From Granulosicoccus antarcticus IMCC3135 (GTDB lineage Bacteria > Pseudomonadota > Gammaproteobacteria > Granulosicoccales > Granulosicoccaceae), in NCBI RefSeq assembly GCF_002215215.1, contig NZ_CP018632.1, positions 514,001-578,000 of the forward strand: 64,000 bases of DNA, in the 5' to 3' direction. The notes below the pieces were generated by a model. The model had not been told where the DNA came from. It was given only the letters and a program-made list of their open reading frames with translations, and ran no database searches. The position numbers were made by a program, and so were the translations under genes. This document shows, one piece after another, positions 26,898 through 36,174 of the stretch; position 1 is the stretch's first letter, and each line of letters starts with the position of its first letter.

Positions 26898-29800
26898 ATG
26901 ACTCAACGATCAATTACACCTGTGGCCCGGCCGCTGCCCAAATATGTACTGCTCGCGGCGTTCGTGGTTTGTGCGCTGCTGTTATGGGTAGCCGCCACTA
27001 CGACGAACAACTTCCAGCTGTCGGGCGGCGAGCCGGGGCTGGGTACAGCGAGTCCTGAGGAGACAGCGCCGCGCCTGGTCAGTAGTGTCAGTGAGATCGA
27101 TTTTGGAACCATCGATGCCGGTGACAGTGGCACCAGGCGACTTGTACTAACCAACAGTTCTCTGGACGATGCAGCCATTACGGTCAGTTCGACCTGGCTT
27201 AGTGAACCTGATGCGCTCGTTTTTGCTAGCGATTTTAAAGGGCCGCGCACGTTACCTGCGGGGGAGTCGCTCATTATCGAATTGAGTTTTACGCCTTTGG
27301 ATGCAGGTCATCGGGTCGGTGCTGTGTATGTGTCACATGACGGCGATTCGAATCTTGATATTTTTACGTTGAGTGGTAATGGGGCCAACTCCGAGGCGTC
27401 AATACCGTCTCTTGGCGGTGCCTTGCCGGTAACCGAACCCGCGTTCGGCAAGAGTGATCTGGCTGGTATTTCCAACATCAAGCCGACTTCGCTGCAGTTC
27501 GGTCCGGATGGTCGTCTGTACGTGGCTGATATGCTCGGTCTGATCGAGATATTCGAGATCGAGCGAGGGGACGTCAACGACTATCGGGTGGTTTCAGAAG
27601 AGACGATCACCCTGATCCGGGATATACCGAACCATGACGATGACGGCGATCCGAACCCGGCGATCAACAAGCGTCTGGTGACAGGTCTGCTGGTCACCGG
27701 CACAGCTTCCAGTCCTGTTATCTATGTTGGTTCCAGTGACCCACGCATTGGCGGTGGCCCGTCGCACACAGAAACCGGCCTTGATACGAATTCGGGTGTG
27801 ATCTCGCGTCTGACGCGTGCGGCAAACGGCAGTTGGAAAAAGCTTGATCTGGTGCGCGGTCTATCGCGTTCTGAAGAGAATCACCACACCAATGGCATGG
27901 CTCTGGATGAGGCAACTCAGCGGCTCTATGTGACAGCCGGCGGTAATACGAACGAGGGCGGTCCGTCGAACAATTTCGCCATGTTGCCAGAATATGCCTT
28001 GAGCGCTGCAATTCTTGAGATAGATCTGGGTGCGATCGGTGAGTCGACCTATGATTTGCCGACGCTTGATGATGAGACGCGCACCGGCACTAATGACAAG
28101 GGTGACCCTTTTGGTGGTAACGATGGTCGCAACCAGGCGAAGCTGGTGCCCGGCGGACCTGTACAGGTCTATGCACCTGGGTTTCGCAATGCGTATGATA
28201 TCGTCTTGACTGAAGGCGGGCAGTTGTACACCATAGATAATGGCCCCAATGGTGGCTGGGGCGGACCGCCGATTGGTGAAGGCTCGGATGGCAAGTGCAC
28301 CAATCAACAAAGTGAGCCGGGTGTCACCTACTTCGACTCATTGCACCTGATTAGTGAGCGCGGCTACTACGGCGGGCATCCTAATCCAACCCGTGCCAAT
28401 CTTTCAAATACCTTCAATACTTCCAATCCGCAGTCGCCGGTCAGTGTGCCGAATCCGATTGAATGCGATCTGCATGGTGCCGGCGGTGTACAGGCACTCA
28501 CCACATTCGGCTTTTCGACCAACGGAATGGTTGAGTACCGCGCATCAAATTTCGGCGGTGCAATGCAGGGTGACCTGCTGACCGCCGGCTGGAATAATTC
28601 CATTCAACGGCTTGTGCTTAACGCCTCGGGCAACAAGCTGACCAAGAAGGATGCTTTGTTTGCCAATGTCGGTGGTTTGCCGCTGGATGTGACCGCGCAG
28701 AGTGATGCACAGCATTTTCCCGGCACCATCTGGGTTGCCGACTTTGTCCTGAAGCAGATCGTCGTATTTGAACCGGTTGACTACGACGGTGCAGTAGCAG
28801 GAGTTTGTGGTGGCATTGCATCTTCCGATGATGATGAGGATGGATTTTCGAATGCGGATGAGTTTGCCAACGGTACTGATCCGTGTTCAGCCGCGGATCT
28901 TCCTGCAGACCTGGATGGGGACTTCCTGTCAGATCTGGTAGACACCGATGATGATGGCGATGGAATCGCTGATCAGGACGATCCCTTCGCACGCGATCCG
29001 GACAACGGACGCGCAACGAAGCTGCCGGTGACCCATGATTGGGAAAACGACAGCGAATCAGCAGGGTTTCTATTCAACCTGGGTTTCAGCGGTTTAATGA
29101 ATAACGGTTCGAGTGAGTATCTGGACTTGTATTCTCTGGAGAACCTGACAACCGGTGGTGCTGCGGGTGTGCTGACGATCGATGAAATTCCTGGCGGCGA
29201 CCCCATCGGCGACGTTAACAATCAGGCCTATGCTTTTCAGTTTGGTGTCGACGTGACGCCGACAACTGCACCGTTCACCGTACATACCCGTCTGTTGTCA
29301 CCCTTTAGCGGTGCTGATATCGGTGGTCATCAATCAATGGGGTTCTACATCGGTACTGGTGATCAGGATAACTACATCAAGCTTGTCATGAATTCAAAAG
29401 GTCAATCAGGTGGTATCCAGTTTGCCGCCGAATATGATGGCGTATTCAAGGAAGTGGCGAACATTACGGCGCCCATTCTCGGTCAGGCGGAAGTTGATCT
29501 GTATTTATCTGTTGATCCGGCTGCGGGCACTGTGCGAGCCTTCTACCGTAGCGGTTCAGACGATGAAGTTGTTCAGGTTGGCCCAGCGACTGCGCTGCCA
29601 AGAGCCTGGCTTGAGGGTGAAAGTGGGCTGGCCGTTGGCATTATCTCAACCTCATTTGGTGGGCCCAGCTTCGGGGCTACGTGGGACTTCATGCGCGTGA
29701 CCAAGGGTGCGATAGTGGCGCAGAACTACGAGGTTATAGACGAGCCCGTTGATGAGATCGTTGACGAAGTCATCGAGGATGAAGTCGAGGTAACGGAATC

Positions 29801-32720
29801 TACCGGGGATATTCACAAGGCTATCGATGGTGTCATCGCGATTGAGGCTGAGCATGCCTTGAGCAATGTGGCAACGGCTAGTCATAATTGGGTGGCGGGC
29901 AGTCGCAGCGGTGCTCGTGGTAACGCCTCAATGATCACCAACCCTGATAACGGGATGATTCGCCAGAACAGTAGCGATTCACCTCGCTTGAGTTATCGGG
30001 TGGATTTTCCGCAAACAGGTACCTGGCATGTCTGGATGCGCGGTTGGGGTGATGCGGTTGATGGTGAGGGCAAGAGTGACAGTGTGCATGTCGGGCTGGA
30101 TGGCAAGCTTGACGGGGCTGCAGCTTTGCAGGGATTTCCTGCTGGTGGCTGGGCCTGGTCGAATACCGTTCGTGGCAACGCCTTTGCGGCGGTGCAGGTC
30201 GACTCTGCCGGAGTGCATACGATTGATGTCTGGATGCGCGAGGATGGTTTCGAGTTTGATGCACTGGTGCTTAGTCTGGACAACGGCTATGCCCCCAGTG
30301 CTACAGGCCCTGCCGAACTGCACGCGGCAGCTGATGACGCAAGTGGTGGTGATACCAGTGATGGTGATACCAGTGAGGCGGGAAGTGACGATTCCACTGA
30401 CAGCACAGCAGATGGTGACGGCTCAGCAGACGATGGTGGTGGTGGTGTTGACTCTGCAGGCGATAGCGATATCAGCACCGGTGAGGGTGGCAACGAAGTC
30501 GATGATCCTGCTGGTGACGTTCACACCGCTGTCAATGGTCTGATCGCGATTGAGGCTGAACACACCGTGAACACTGTTGCGGCTGCCAATCGCAGCTGGG
30601 TGGCTGGCAGTCGCAGTGGTGCTCGAGGCAACGCGTCGATGATCACCAGTCCCGATACCGGGCTGATCCGCCTCGATAGTAGCGATACACCTCAATTGAG
30701 TTATCGGGTCAACTTTACGGAAGCCGGTACCTGGCATGTCTGGATGCGAGGCTGGGGTGATGCGGTTGGTGGTGAGGGCAAGAGTGACAGTGTGCATGTC
30801 GGGCTGGATGGCAAACTTGCCGGGGCTGCAGCTTTGCAGGGTTTTCCTGCGGGTGGCTGGGCCTGGTCGAATACCGTTCGTGGCAATGCTCTGGCAACAG
30901 TACAGGTTGGTTCTGCCGGAGTGCATACGATTGATGTCTGGATGCGCGAGGATGGTTTCGAGTTCGACGCACTGGTATTGAGCCAGAGCAGCGGCTATAT
31001 GCCTAGTGGTGCAGGCCCTGCTGAGCTGCATGTGGTCGGTGATACTGATGATACTGATGAGAGTGATGGTGACAGCACCGGCACCGGCAGCGGTGGTGAT
31101 GTTGGTGGTAGCACCGATAGCGATGACGCTAGTGACACGGCTGGTGATGATGGTGCTGAAGGCGAGAGTGGTGATGGAGGTACGGATAACGAGGAGATGA
31201 GTGCTGTCGATGACGATGTGATACTCATCGAAGCCGAGGCTTTTGACTCGAAGAGCACTACTGCAAGTCATGCATGGACGTCGGGAGCTCGAGGTGGTTC
31301 AAGCGGTGGGTCGATGATTACGACACCAGACTCGGGCGTATTGAGTGCGGGGACAACCGGCTCGCCAGTCATGCGCTATGAAGTTGATTTTCCTGCTGCT
31401 GGCAGTTGGCGGATATGGGTGCGCGGTTGGGGCGATGCCGTAGGTAACGAAGGCAAGAGTGACAGCGTGCATGTGGGGCTAGACGGTACATTGGCCGGGG
31501 CTGCAGCTTTGCAGGGATTCCCTGCTGGCGGCTGGGCCTGGTCGAATACGATCCGTGGCAACGGCTTCGCTACAGTGCAAGTGAATTCGGCTGGAAAGCA
31601 CACCATCGGGGTCTGGATGCGTGAGGACGGTCTGGAGGTCGATGCATTGCTGTTGACCAGAGACACGGATTACGTGCCGAGTAGTGCTTCTGATAACGAC
31701 GATGGAGATTCCGAGTCGGGTGGCGGCTCGGGTGACAGTTCAGGAGAAAGTTCTGACAATTCAGGTGATCAGAACGATGACGATCCCGATAGCCAGTCCC
31801 GTGCCTCGAATACACGTGACTGGGTCAAGCGTTCTAGCGCAAACGGTAGCAACTTTACGAAAAGGCATGAAGCTGGAGCTGTCGAATTTGACGGCAAACT
31901 TTTTCTACTGGGCGGTCGCGGAACACGACCTGTCGATATCTATGACCCGGTGACGAAGAGTTGGAGTAAGGGGGCAGCTGCGCCGATCGAGATTCATCAC
32001 TTTCAGCCGGTCGTATTTGACAAAAAAATCTGGATCGTTGGGGCGATGACCTGCTGCTTTCCAAGAGAGGATAACGTTACCCATGTCTGGACCTATACGC
32101 CGGCCACCAACCGTTGGGAGAAGGGCGTAGAGATTCCGGTCGCACGACGCCGCGGCTCGGCCTCTACCATCGTCCGGAACGGCAAGATCTACCTGGCGGG
32201 TGGCAATACCTTGGGGCACGATGGGGGCGCCGTCGGCTGGTTCGATGAGTTTGATCCGTCAATGGGGACTTGGCGCACACTGCCCGATGCCCCGGTTGCT
32301 CGGGATCACGCGCAGGGAGCCATGATTGACGATTGGCTGGTACTCGCCGCAGGACGTCAATCAACTCGTCCGAATGTGTTCTTGAATACCATTTCGCGTG
32401 TCGATGTCTATAGCTTCAAAACTGGAGCGTGGAGCCGTGGGGCGGACATTCCGACAACGCGGGCCGGCACAATGTCGGTGACGGTGGGACGTGAGGTTCT
32501 GGTTATCGGAGGCGAGTCCGCAAACAGGACTACTGCTCACGATGCCGTAGAAGCCTATGACGTCGACACTAAGGGCTGGCGAGCGCTAAGACCGCTTCAG
32601 CAGGGGCGTCACAGCGGCGGGGCAGTGCGGCTCGACGATGGCGTGCATGTGGTTGCCGGTGCCAGCTCAACTGGCGGGGCGACTGAGACCACATTGCATG
32701 AGAGCCTGAGTATAGATTGA
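26898..32720 (+). CDS. 1940-residue exported multi-domain protein (propellers, Ca repeats, three CBM-like modules)
   Basis: Domains in order: a signal or anchor helix (about 15-35); a 'choice-of-anchor D' Ig-like domain (60-160); a beta-propeller of the sorbosone-dehydrogenase type (about 190-635, LQFGPDGRLYVADM); thrombospondin-3-like calcium repeats rich in D.DGDG (about 642-701); a concanavalin-like domain (about 705-960); three CBM-like modules (971-1135, 1207-1372, 1440-1598) starting with I-IEAE and split by Asp/Ser/Gly linkers; and a Kelch propeller (about 1640-1940). It is likely on the cell surface or secreted, binding carbohydrate. No catalytic residues are certain. It lies alone between remnants and has no LEPR-XLL-like signal or C-terminal anchor like the giant protein. 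The ATG at 26898 has only a weak ribosome site. Confidence 0.8.
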   Translation: MTQRSITPVARPLPKYVLLAAFVVCALLLWVAATTTNNFQLSGGEPGLGTASPEETAPRLVSSVSEIDFGTIDAGDSGTRRLVLTNSSLDDAAITVSSTWLSEPDALVFASDFKGPRTLPAGESLIIELSFTPLDAGHRVGAVYVSHDGDSNLDIFTLSGNGANSEASIPSLGGALPVTEPAFGKSDLAGISNIKPTSLQFGPDGRLYVADMLGLIEIFEIERGDVNDYRVVSEETITLIRDIPNHDDDGDPNPAINKRLVTGLLVTGTASSPVIYVGSSDPRIGGGPSHTETGLDTNSGVISRLTRAANGSWKKLDLVRGLSRSEENHHTNGMALDEATQRLYVTAGGNTNEGGPSNNFAMLPEYALSAAILEIDLGAIGESTYDLPTLDDETRTGTNDKGDPFGGNDGRNQAKLVPGGPVQVYAPGFRNAYDIVLTEGGQLYTIDNGPNGGWGGPPIGEGSDGKCTNQQSEPGVTYFDSLHLISERGYYGGHPNPTRANLSNTFNTSNPQSPVSVPNPIECDLHGAGGVQALTTFGFSTNGMVEYRASNFGGAMQGDLLTAGWNNSIQRLVLNASGNKLTKKDALFANVGGLPLDVTAQSDAQHFPGTIWVADFVLKQIVVFEPVDYDGAVAGVCGGIASSDDDEDGFSNADEFANGTDPCSAADLPADLDGDFLSDLVDTDDDGDGIADQDDPFARDPDNGRATKLPVTHDWENDSESAGFLFNLGFSGLMNNGSSEYLDLYSLENLTTGGAAGVLTIDEIPGGDPIGDVNNQAYAFQFGVDVTPTTAPFTVHTRLLSPFSGADIGGHQSMGFYIGTGDQDNYIKLVMNSKGQSGGIQFAAEYDGVFKEVANITAPILGQAEVDLYLSVDPAAGTVRAFYRSGSDDEVVQVGPATALPRAWLEGESGLAVGIISTSFGGPSFGATWDFMRVTKGAIVAQNYEVIDEPVDEIVDEVIEDEVEVTESTGDIHKAIDGVIAIEAEHALSNVATASHNWVAGSRSGARGNASMITNPDNGMIRQNSSDSPRLSYRVDFPQTGTWHVWMRGWGDAVDGEGKSDSVHVGLDGKLDGAAALQGFPAGGWAWSNTVRGNAFAAVQVDSAGVHTIDVWMREDGFEFDALVLSLDNGYAPSATGPAELHAAADDASGGDTSDGDTSEAGSDDSTDSTADGDGSADDGGGGVDSAGDSDISTGEGGNEVDDPAGDVHTAVNGLIAIEAEHTVNTVAAANRSWVAGSRSGARGNASMITSPDTGLIRLDSSDTPQLSYRVNFTEAGTWHVWMRGWGDAVGGEGKSDSVHVGLDGKLAGAAALQGFPAGGWAWSNTVRGNALATVQVGSAGVHTIDVWMREDGFEFDALVLSQSSGYMPSGAGPAELHVVGDTDDTDESDGDSTGTGSGGDVGGSTDSDDASDTAGDDGAEGESGDGGTDNEEMSAVDDDVILIEAEAFDSKSTTASHAWTSGARGGSSGGSMITTPDSGVLSAGTTGSPVMRYEVDFPAAGSWRIWVRGWGDAVGNEGKSDSVHVGLDGTLAGAAALQGFPAGGWAWSNTIRGNGFATVQVNSAGKHTIGVWMREDGLEVDALLLTRDTDYVPSSASDNDDGDSESGGGSGDSSGESSDNSGDQNDDDPDSQSRASNTRDWVKRSSANGSNFTKRHEAGAVEFDGKLFLLGGRGTRPVDIYDPVTKSWSKGAAAPIEIHHFQPVVFDKKIWIVGAMTCCFPREDNVTHVWTYTPATNRWEKGVEIPVARRRGSASTIVRNGKIYLAGGNTLGHDGGAVGWFDEFDPSMGTWRTLPDAPVARDHAQGAMIDDWLVLAAGRQSTRPNVFLNTISRVDVYSFKTGAWSRGADIPTTRAGTMSVTVGREVLVIGGESANRTTAHDAVEAYDVDTKGWRALRPLQQGRHSGGAVRLDDGVHVVAGASSTGGATETTLHESLSID
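29808..31690 (+). repeat. Three near-identical CBM-like module repeats
   Basis: Copies begin near 29808, 30516 and about 31215 (708- and about 700-base steps). The core WGDAV..EGKSDSVHVGLDG and ALQGFPAGGWAWSNT is almost unchanged in all three, and DNA identity is also high there, which points to recent duplication or gene conversion. The linkers between copies are not conserved. Confidence 0.8.
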
Positions 32721-33189
32721 TTCACCGGTATTACCTGGTATAGGCAGATCAAAAGGGCGATACGTTCTTCTTGGTAGCAGCGCACCTCATGGCAGCAAGT
32801 GCTTTGGCCTCACGTGCTCACGCACGTCTGTGTCGATAGGTTCTCCGGTTTCATCGGCGAACGCCTGCCGATAATCGTAGGCTGCCACGATCCCTAAGGT
32901 GGGCGACTCACACGTCAAGTTCATAACCATGAAAATGCGATAGGCTCACCATCGCTGACAACGATCACGCCGTGCAAGGTTGCCGGCCGCGATCGACAGG
33001 TACTTGATATGCATGGGCACACGCTTGGCGGTGTTATCGAACGTCCACACCGATGGCTCTGCGTTTACCCAAGCGAGCCGAAGGTTAACCCAGGTGCTGT
33101 GGGGTACCTCGATCGACTACAAGATTGCCACTCATTGCCAGTGAACGTGATGAATGCCATAACACTATACTCAAGAGCTGTCAGCCCAT
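32721..33189 (-). other. Gene-poor gap with degraded coding-like text
   Basis: No intact gene. On the minus strand, pieces in shifting frames read like protein: RLAWVNAEPSVWTFDNTAKR near 33080-33020 and AAYDYRQAFADETGEP near 32890-32840, broken by stops. I cannot assign a family. It separates the exported protein from the convergent end of the GGDEF-EAL gene. Confidence 0.3.
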
Positions 33190-36174
33190 TCATGCAGAAC
33201 GGCGTTGTTGCGCCTGCTGCAGGAAGGCAGTCATGTCGCTGGCAGTAAGGGGGCGGCTGATGAGGTAGCCCTGGATTTCGTTGCAGCCAAGAGCTGCGAG
33301 CAAGGCCAGCTGCTCGTTGGTCTCTACTCCTTCTGCAATGATCCGTAGCTTCAATGCATGTGCCATGTTGATTACCGATTCGATGACTGCTCGGCTGCGC
33401 TCGCTGGTACCCATTGCGATAACGAATGAGTGATCGATCTTCACCACATCCAACGGCAGATCTGCCAACTGGCCGAGTGAAGTGTAACCGGTACCAAAAT
33501 CATCCATGGCAATGCTTAGTCCGGCATCGCGCATACGACTCAAGCCCACGCGGGCCCGCTGTGGCGATTCGAAGACAGAGGTCTCGGTTAGTTCGATTTC
33601 TATCTGGGAGGTCGGTACCCCCATCTTTTTCATTGCAGCAAGTATGTTACCGACGAGATTGGGATCACGAACCTGCACCGGTGACACGTTGATCGAGACC
33701 TGCAATCCGCCCAGACCCATGCTGTTCCACTGCTTGATCTGTTTAAGGCTCTCGTCCAGAACAAAATCCAGTATGTTGTTGATCAAGCCGTTGGCTTCTG
33801 CCACCGGGATGAAGTCGGCCGGAGATATGAGGCCTTTGGTTGGGTGGTGCCATCGAAGCAAGGCCTCCATGCTATTCACGCGCCGCAAAGCGAGATCAAA
33901 CTTGGGTTGGTAGTAAAGTTCGAATTGACTTTTTTCATAGGCTTCGTAAAGGTCCGCCTCAAGAATGATGTACTCGCGTGAGACTTTCTCAAGGCTGGCA
34001 GAGGCAAAACTGTGAGAGACCTTGTCGGGCTTCATCGCTGCCTGGGCACGGGCCTGGCTTGCGCTTTCCATTAGCTCAAGTGCGTTACTGCCCCCCTGAG
34101 GATAGAGCGACACGCCGATATTGACACCAAGATAAATATTCTGGTTGTCGATTTCGAACGGCATTGACAACAGGCGCCGCAAACGTGTGATAACTGGCAT
34201 GGCCTGAGCCGAGTCGTCCAGATCCGAAAGCAACACTCCATACTCGTTGGTGGTAACCAGTGACATACTGTGAACGTCCAGGATCTCCGTGACCATGTCG
34301 GTACTGCGTAAACCTTCTTGCAGCCGAGTTACGAACTCGATGACCAGAGCATCACTGGCAGTGTGGCCGAAGGTGGAGGTAATGAGATTCAGATCCTTGA
34401 TCTCTAACAACATCGTACCGATGTTCAGCTTCAGGCGTTCGGCGCGCTGTACTTCGGTGTCGATACGCTGCATGAACAGGGTTCGTCTGGGAATGCCTGT
34501 CAGTGAGTCGTATTCGCGCATCTGTTCAAGATCACGAGAACGCTCTTTGACGATAGCCTCCAACTCGATGACCCGCGACAGATTTACATCTTCTGTTACA
34601 ACTTTTATGGCATCTGCAGTGATGTCTTCAGTTGCACGAACTGTTGCATCTTCTGTTGTATCTTCTGTGAGTTTTTGGCCGTCAGGCAGGTCAAGTGTTT
34701 TTGCATGGGAACCGTAACCGATCACTCGATTTCTGCCACCCTGCTTGGCAGCATACAGTGCCTCATCGGCTTGTTCTATCAACTGCATGACACTGGTGGT
34801 GCTGGTATCGACCGTGTTGACACCGAAGCTTGCGGTCAATTTTTCCACTGGCACCACTTTGTTTTTAGTCAGATGAGAGACCTTTATACGAATTCTCTCA
34901 GCTACCTCAATCGCCTCCTCAGTTGATAGGCCCGGCAGCACGATCACAAACTCCTCCCCGCCGTAGCGTCCAATCGTGTCGTACTCACGGCATTCGGCTA
35001 CCATGGTGTTGGCCACTGCACAGATGACTTCATCACCCACACCATGCCCATAAGTATCGTTGATGTTTTTGAAATGATCGATGTCGAGCATGATGCAACT
35101 TAACGGTGCGGGCAGGCGCAATGCTTTGGCGTATTCCTCTTCGAAATTACTCATCAGTGCGCGTCGGTTGGCCAGCCCCGTAAGCGGGTCCTGTGTCGCC
35201 AAAGCTTCAAGCTCCTTGTTCTTGGTATTGATCAATTCCTGATAATTGCGCAGCTCACGCAAGGTGAGTGCAAGGTCTTTGTTCTTCTGTTCAATAGCTG
35301 TCATATCGTTCAGAGTAACCAGGATACCGCTCACGCCCGCGTGTTCATTTCCCACGGTAACGCAGCTGGCGACCAGCACCCGTGTCTCGCCGTTGTCCAG
35401 CTGCAGATGCAGTGTCTGATCGGAAAGCTTCAAGCCACTGTGCAGTGTAGTAGTCCATGGTGGTTGCCAGTCCTCGGGCTGACGCCACGACCACTCTTCA
35501 AGCCGATGTCCCACCAGTTGCTCGGCAGGCTTGCCAACGGTCTGTGCGGCAGAATCGTTGATTAACAGGATGCGTAGATTGTCGTCCAGTATGATCACAC
35601 CTTCGGAGAACATATTGAAGGCAGAATTGATCCTGCTTGGCACTACCTGGTTAGGATCGAGTTGTACCAGAGCCTTGCGCAGAAACAAGAGATAGAGCAA
35701 GAAGCAGCTCGCGAGTACAAATCCTAAATAGCGCAGTTGAAAGTTCAGTGAATTGACCGGCAGAAAAGCAATATGAAGATGGCCCCAATTCTGGTTCTCG
35801 TGGTAGATGGGTACGTTCATCTGACTCAATGTAGAGTTACCTGAGGGGATGATCAACTGTGCTAAATCTCCGTATTCGGCCAGCGTCGAATCATTGGCAT
35901 TATTGAGTGAAACGGCCAGTACATCCGGGTTGCGCTCCACCAGGGCTGAGATCGACAGCTGAATGCCGTTATAGTCCGAAACGCTTGCGAGCATGGAGAG
36001 CTGCACTGCAAGTGCTTCGGCCACCATCTTGCGAGCCTCACGTAATCCGTGACGCTGATCGCCGCGCAAGTCCAGAGAGTCGGCAGTGAATAGCACGCTG
36101 GTGGTCAGCAGTAGGATGCTGAGAGTCAGTTTCAAGGGGCGGGAGCGCCAGAATTCCAGAAGTTTCCGCATCAT
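33190..36174 (-). CDS. Membrane GGDEF-EAL protein with PAS domain, last gene of the giant-adhesin operon
   Basis: 994 residues. Two membrane helices (about 12-30 and 150-168) flank a periplasmic sensor part. A PAS domain (about 190-300) follows, then a diguanylate cyclase with intact RYGGEEF (about 401-407). A second, degenerate GGDEF-like domain comes next (TNEYG at about 640), then an EAL phosphodiesterase with MEALLRW, ELTE, DDFGTGYTS, KIDHSFV and AEGVE all intact. It can therefore make and break c-di-GMP. ATG 36174 overlaps the stop of the giant gene (ATGA), so translation is coupled. The frame extends upstream inside that gene, but the extra 30 residues are not family-like. A role in controlling adhesin export, retention or release, like LapD/GcbC, is inferred. 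Confidence 0.88.
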   Translation of the reverse strand: MMRKLLEFWRSRPLKLTLSILLLTTSVLFTADSLDLRGDQRHGLREARKMVAEALAVQLSMLASVSDYNGIQLSISALVERNPDVLAVSLNNANDSTLAEYGDLAQLIIPSGNSTLSQMNVPIYHENQNWGHLHIAFLPVNSLNFQLRYLGFVLASCFLLYLLFLRKALVQLDPNQVVPSRINSAFNMFSEGVIILDDNLRILLINDSAAQTVGKPAEQLVGHRLEEWSWRQPEDWQPPWTTTLHSGLKLSDQTLHLQLDNGETRVLVASCVTVGNEHAGVSGILVTLNDMTAIEQKNKDLALTLRELRNYQELINTKNKELEALATQDPLTGLANRRALMSNFEEEYAKALRLPAPLSCIMLDIDHFKNINDTYGHGVGDEVICAVANTMVAECREYDTIGRYGGEEFVIVLPGLSTEEAIEVAERIRIKVSHLTKNKVVPVEKLTASFGVNTVDTSTTSVMQLIEQADEALYAAKQGGRNRVIGYGSHAKTLDLPDGQKLTEDTTEDATVRATEDITADAIKVVTEDVNLSRVIELEAIVKERSRDLEQMREYDSLTGIPRRTLFMQRIDTEVQRAERLKLNIGTMLLEIKDLNLITSTFGHTASDALVIEFVTRLQEGLRSTDMVTEILDVHSMSLVTTNEYGVLLSDLDDSAQAMPVITRLRRLLSMPFEIDNQNIYLGVNIGVSLYPQGGSNALELMESASQARAQAAMKPDKVSHSFASASLEKVSREYIILEADLYEAYEKSQFELYYQPKFDLALRRVNSMEALLRWHHPTKGLISPADFIPVAEANGLINNILDFVLDESLKQIKQWNSMGLGGLQVSINVSPVQVRDPNLVGNILAAMKKMGVPTSQIEIELTETSVFESPQRARVGLSRMRDAGLSIAMDDFGTGYTSLGQLADLPLDVVKIDHSFVIAMGTSERSRAVIESVINMAHALKLRIIAEGVETNEQLALLAALGCNEIQGYLISRPLTASDMTAFLQQAQQRRSA

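Noticed and set aside
33009-33248. Short plus-strand frame at the end of the GGDEF-EAL gene
   Set aside because: It overlaps the coding end antisense, and the upstream text looks like decayed minus-strand coding sequence.
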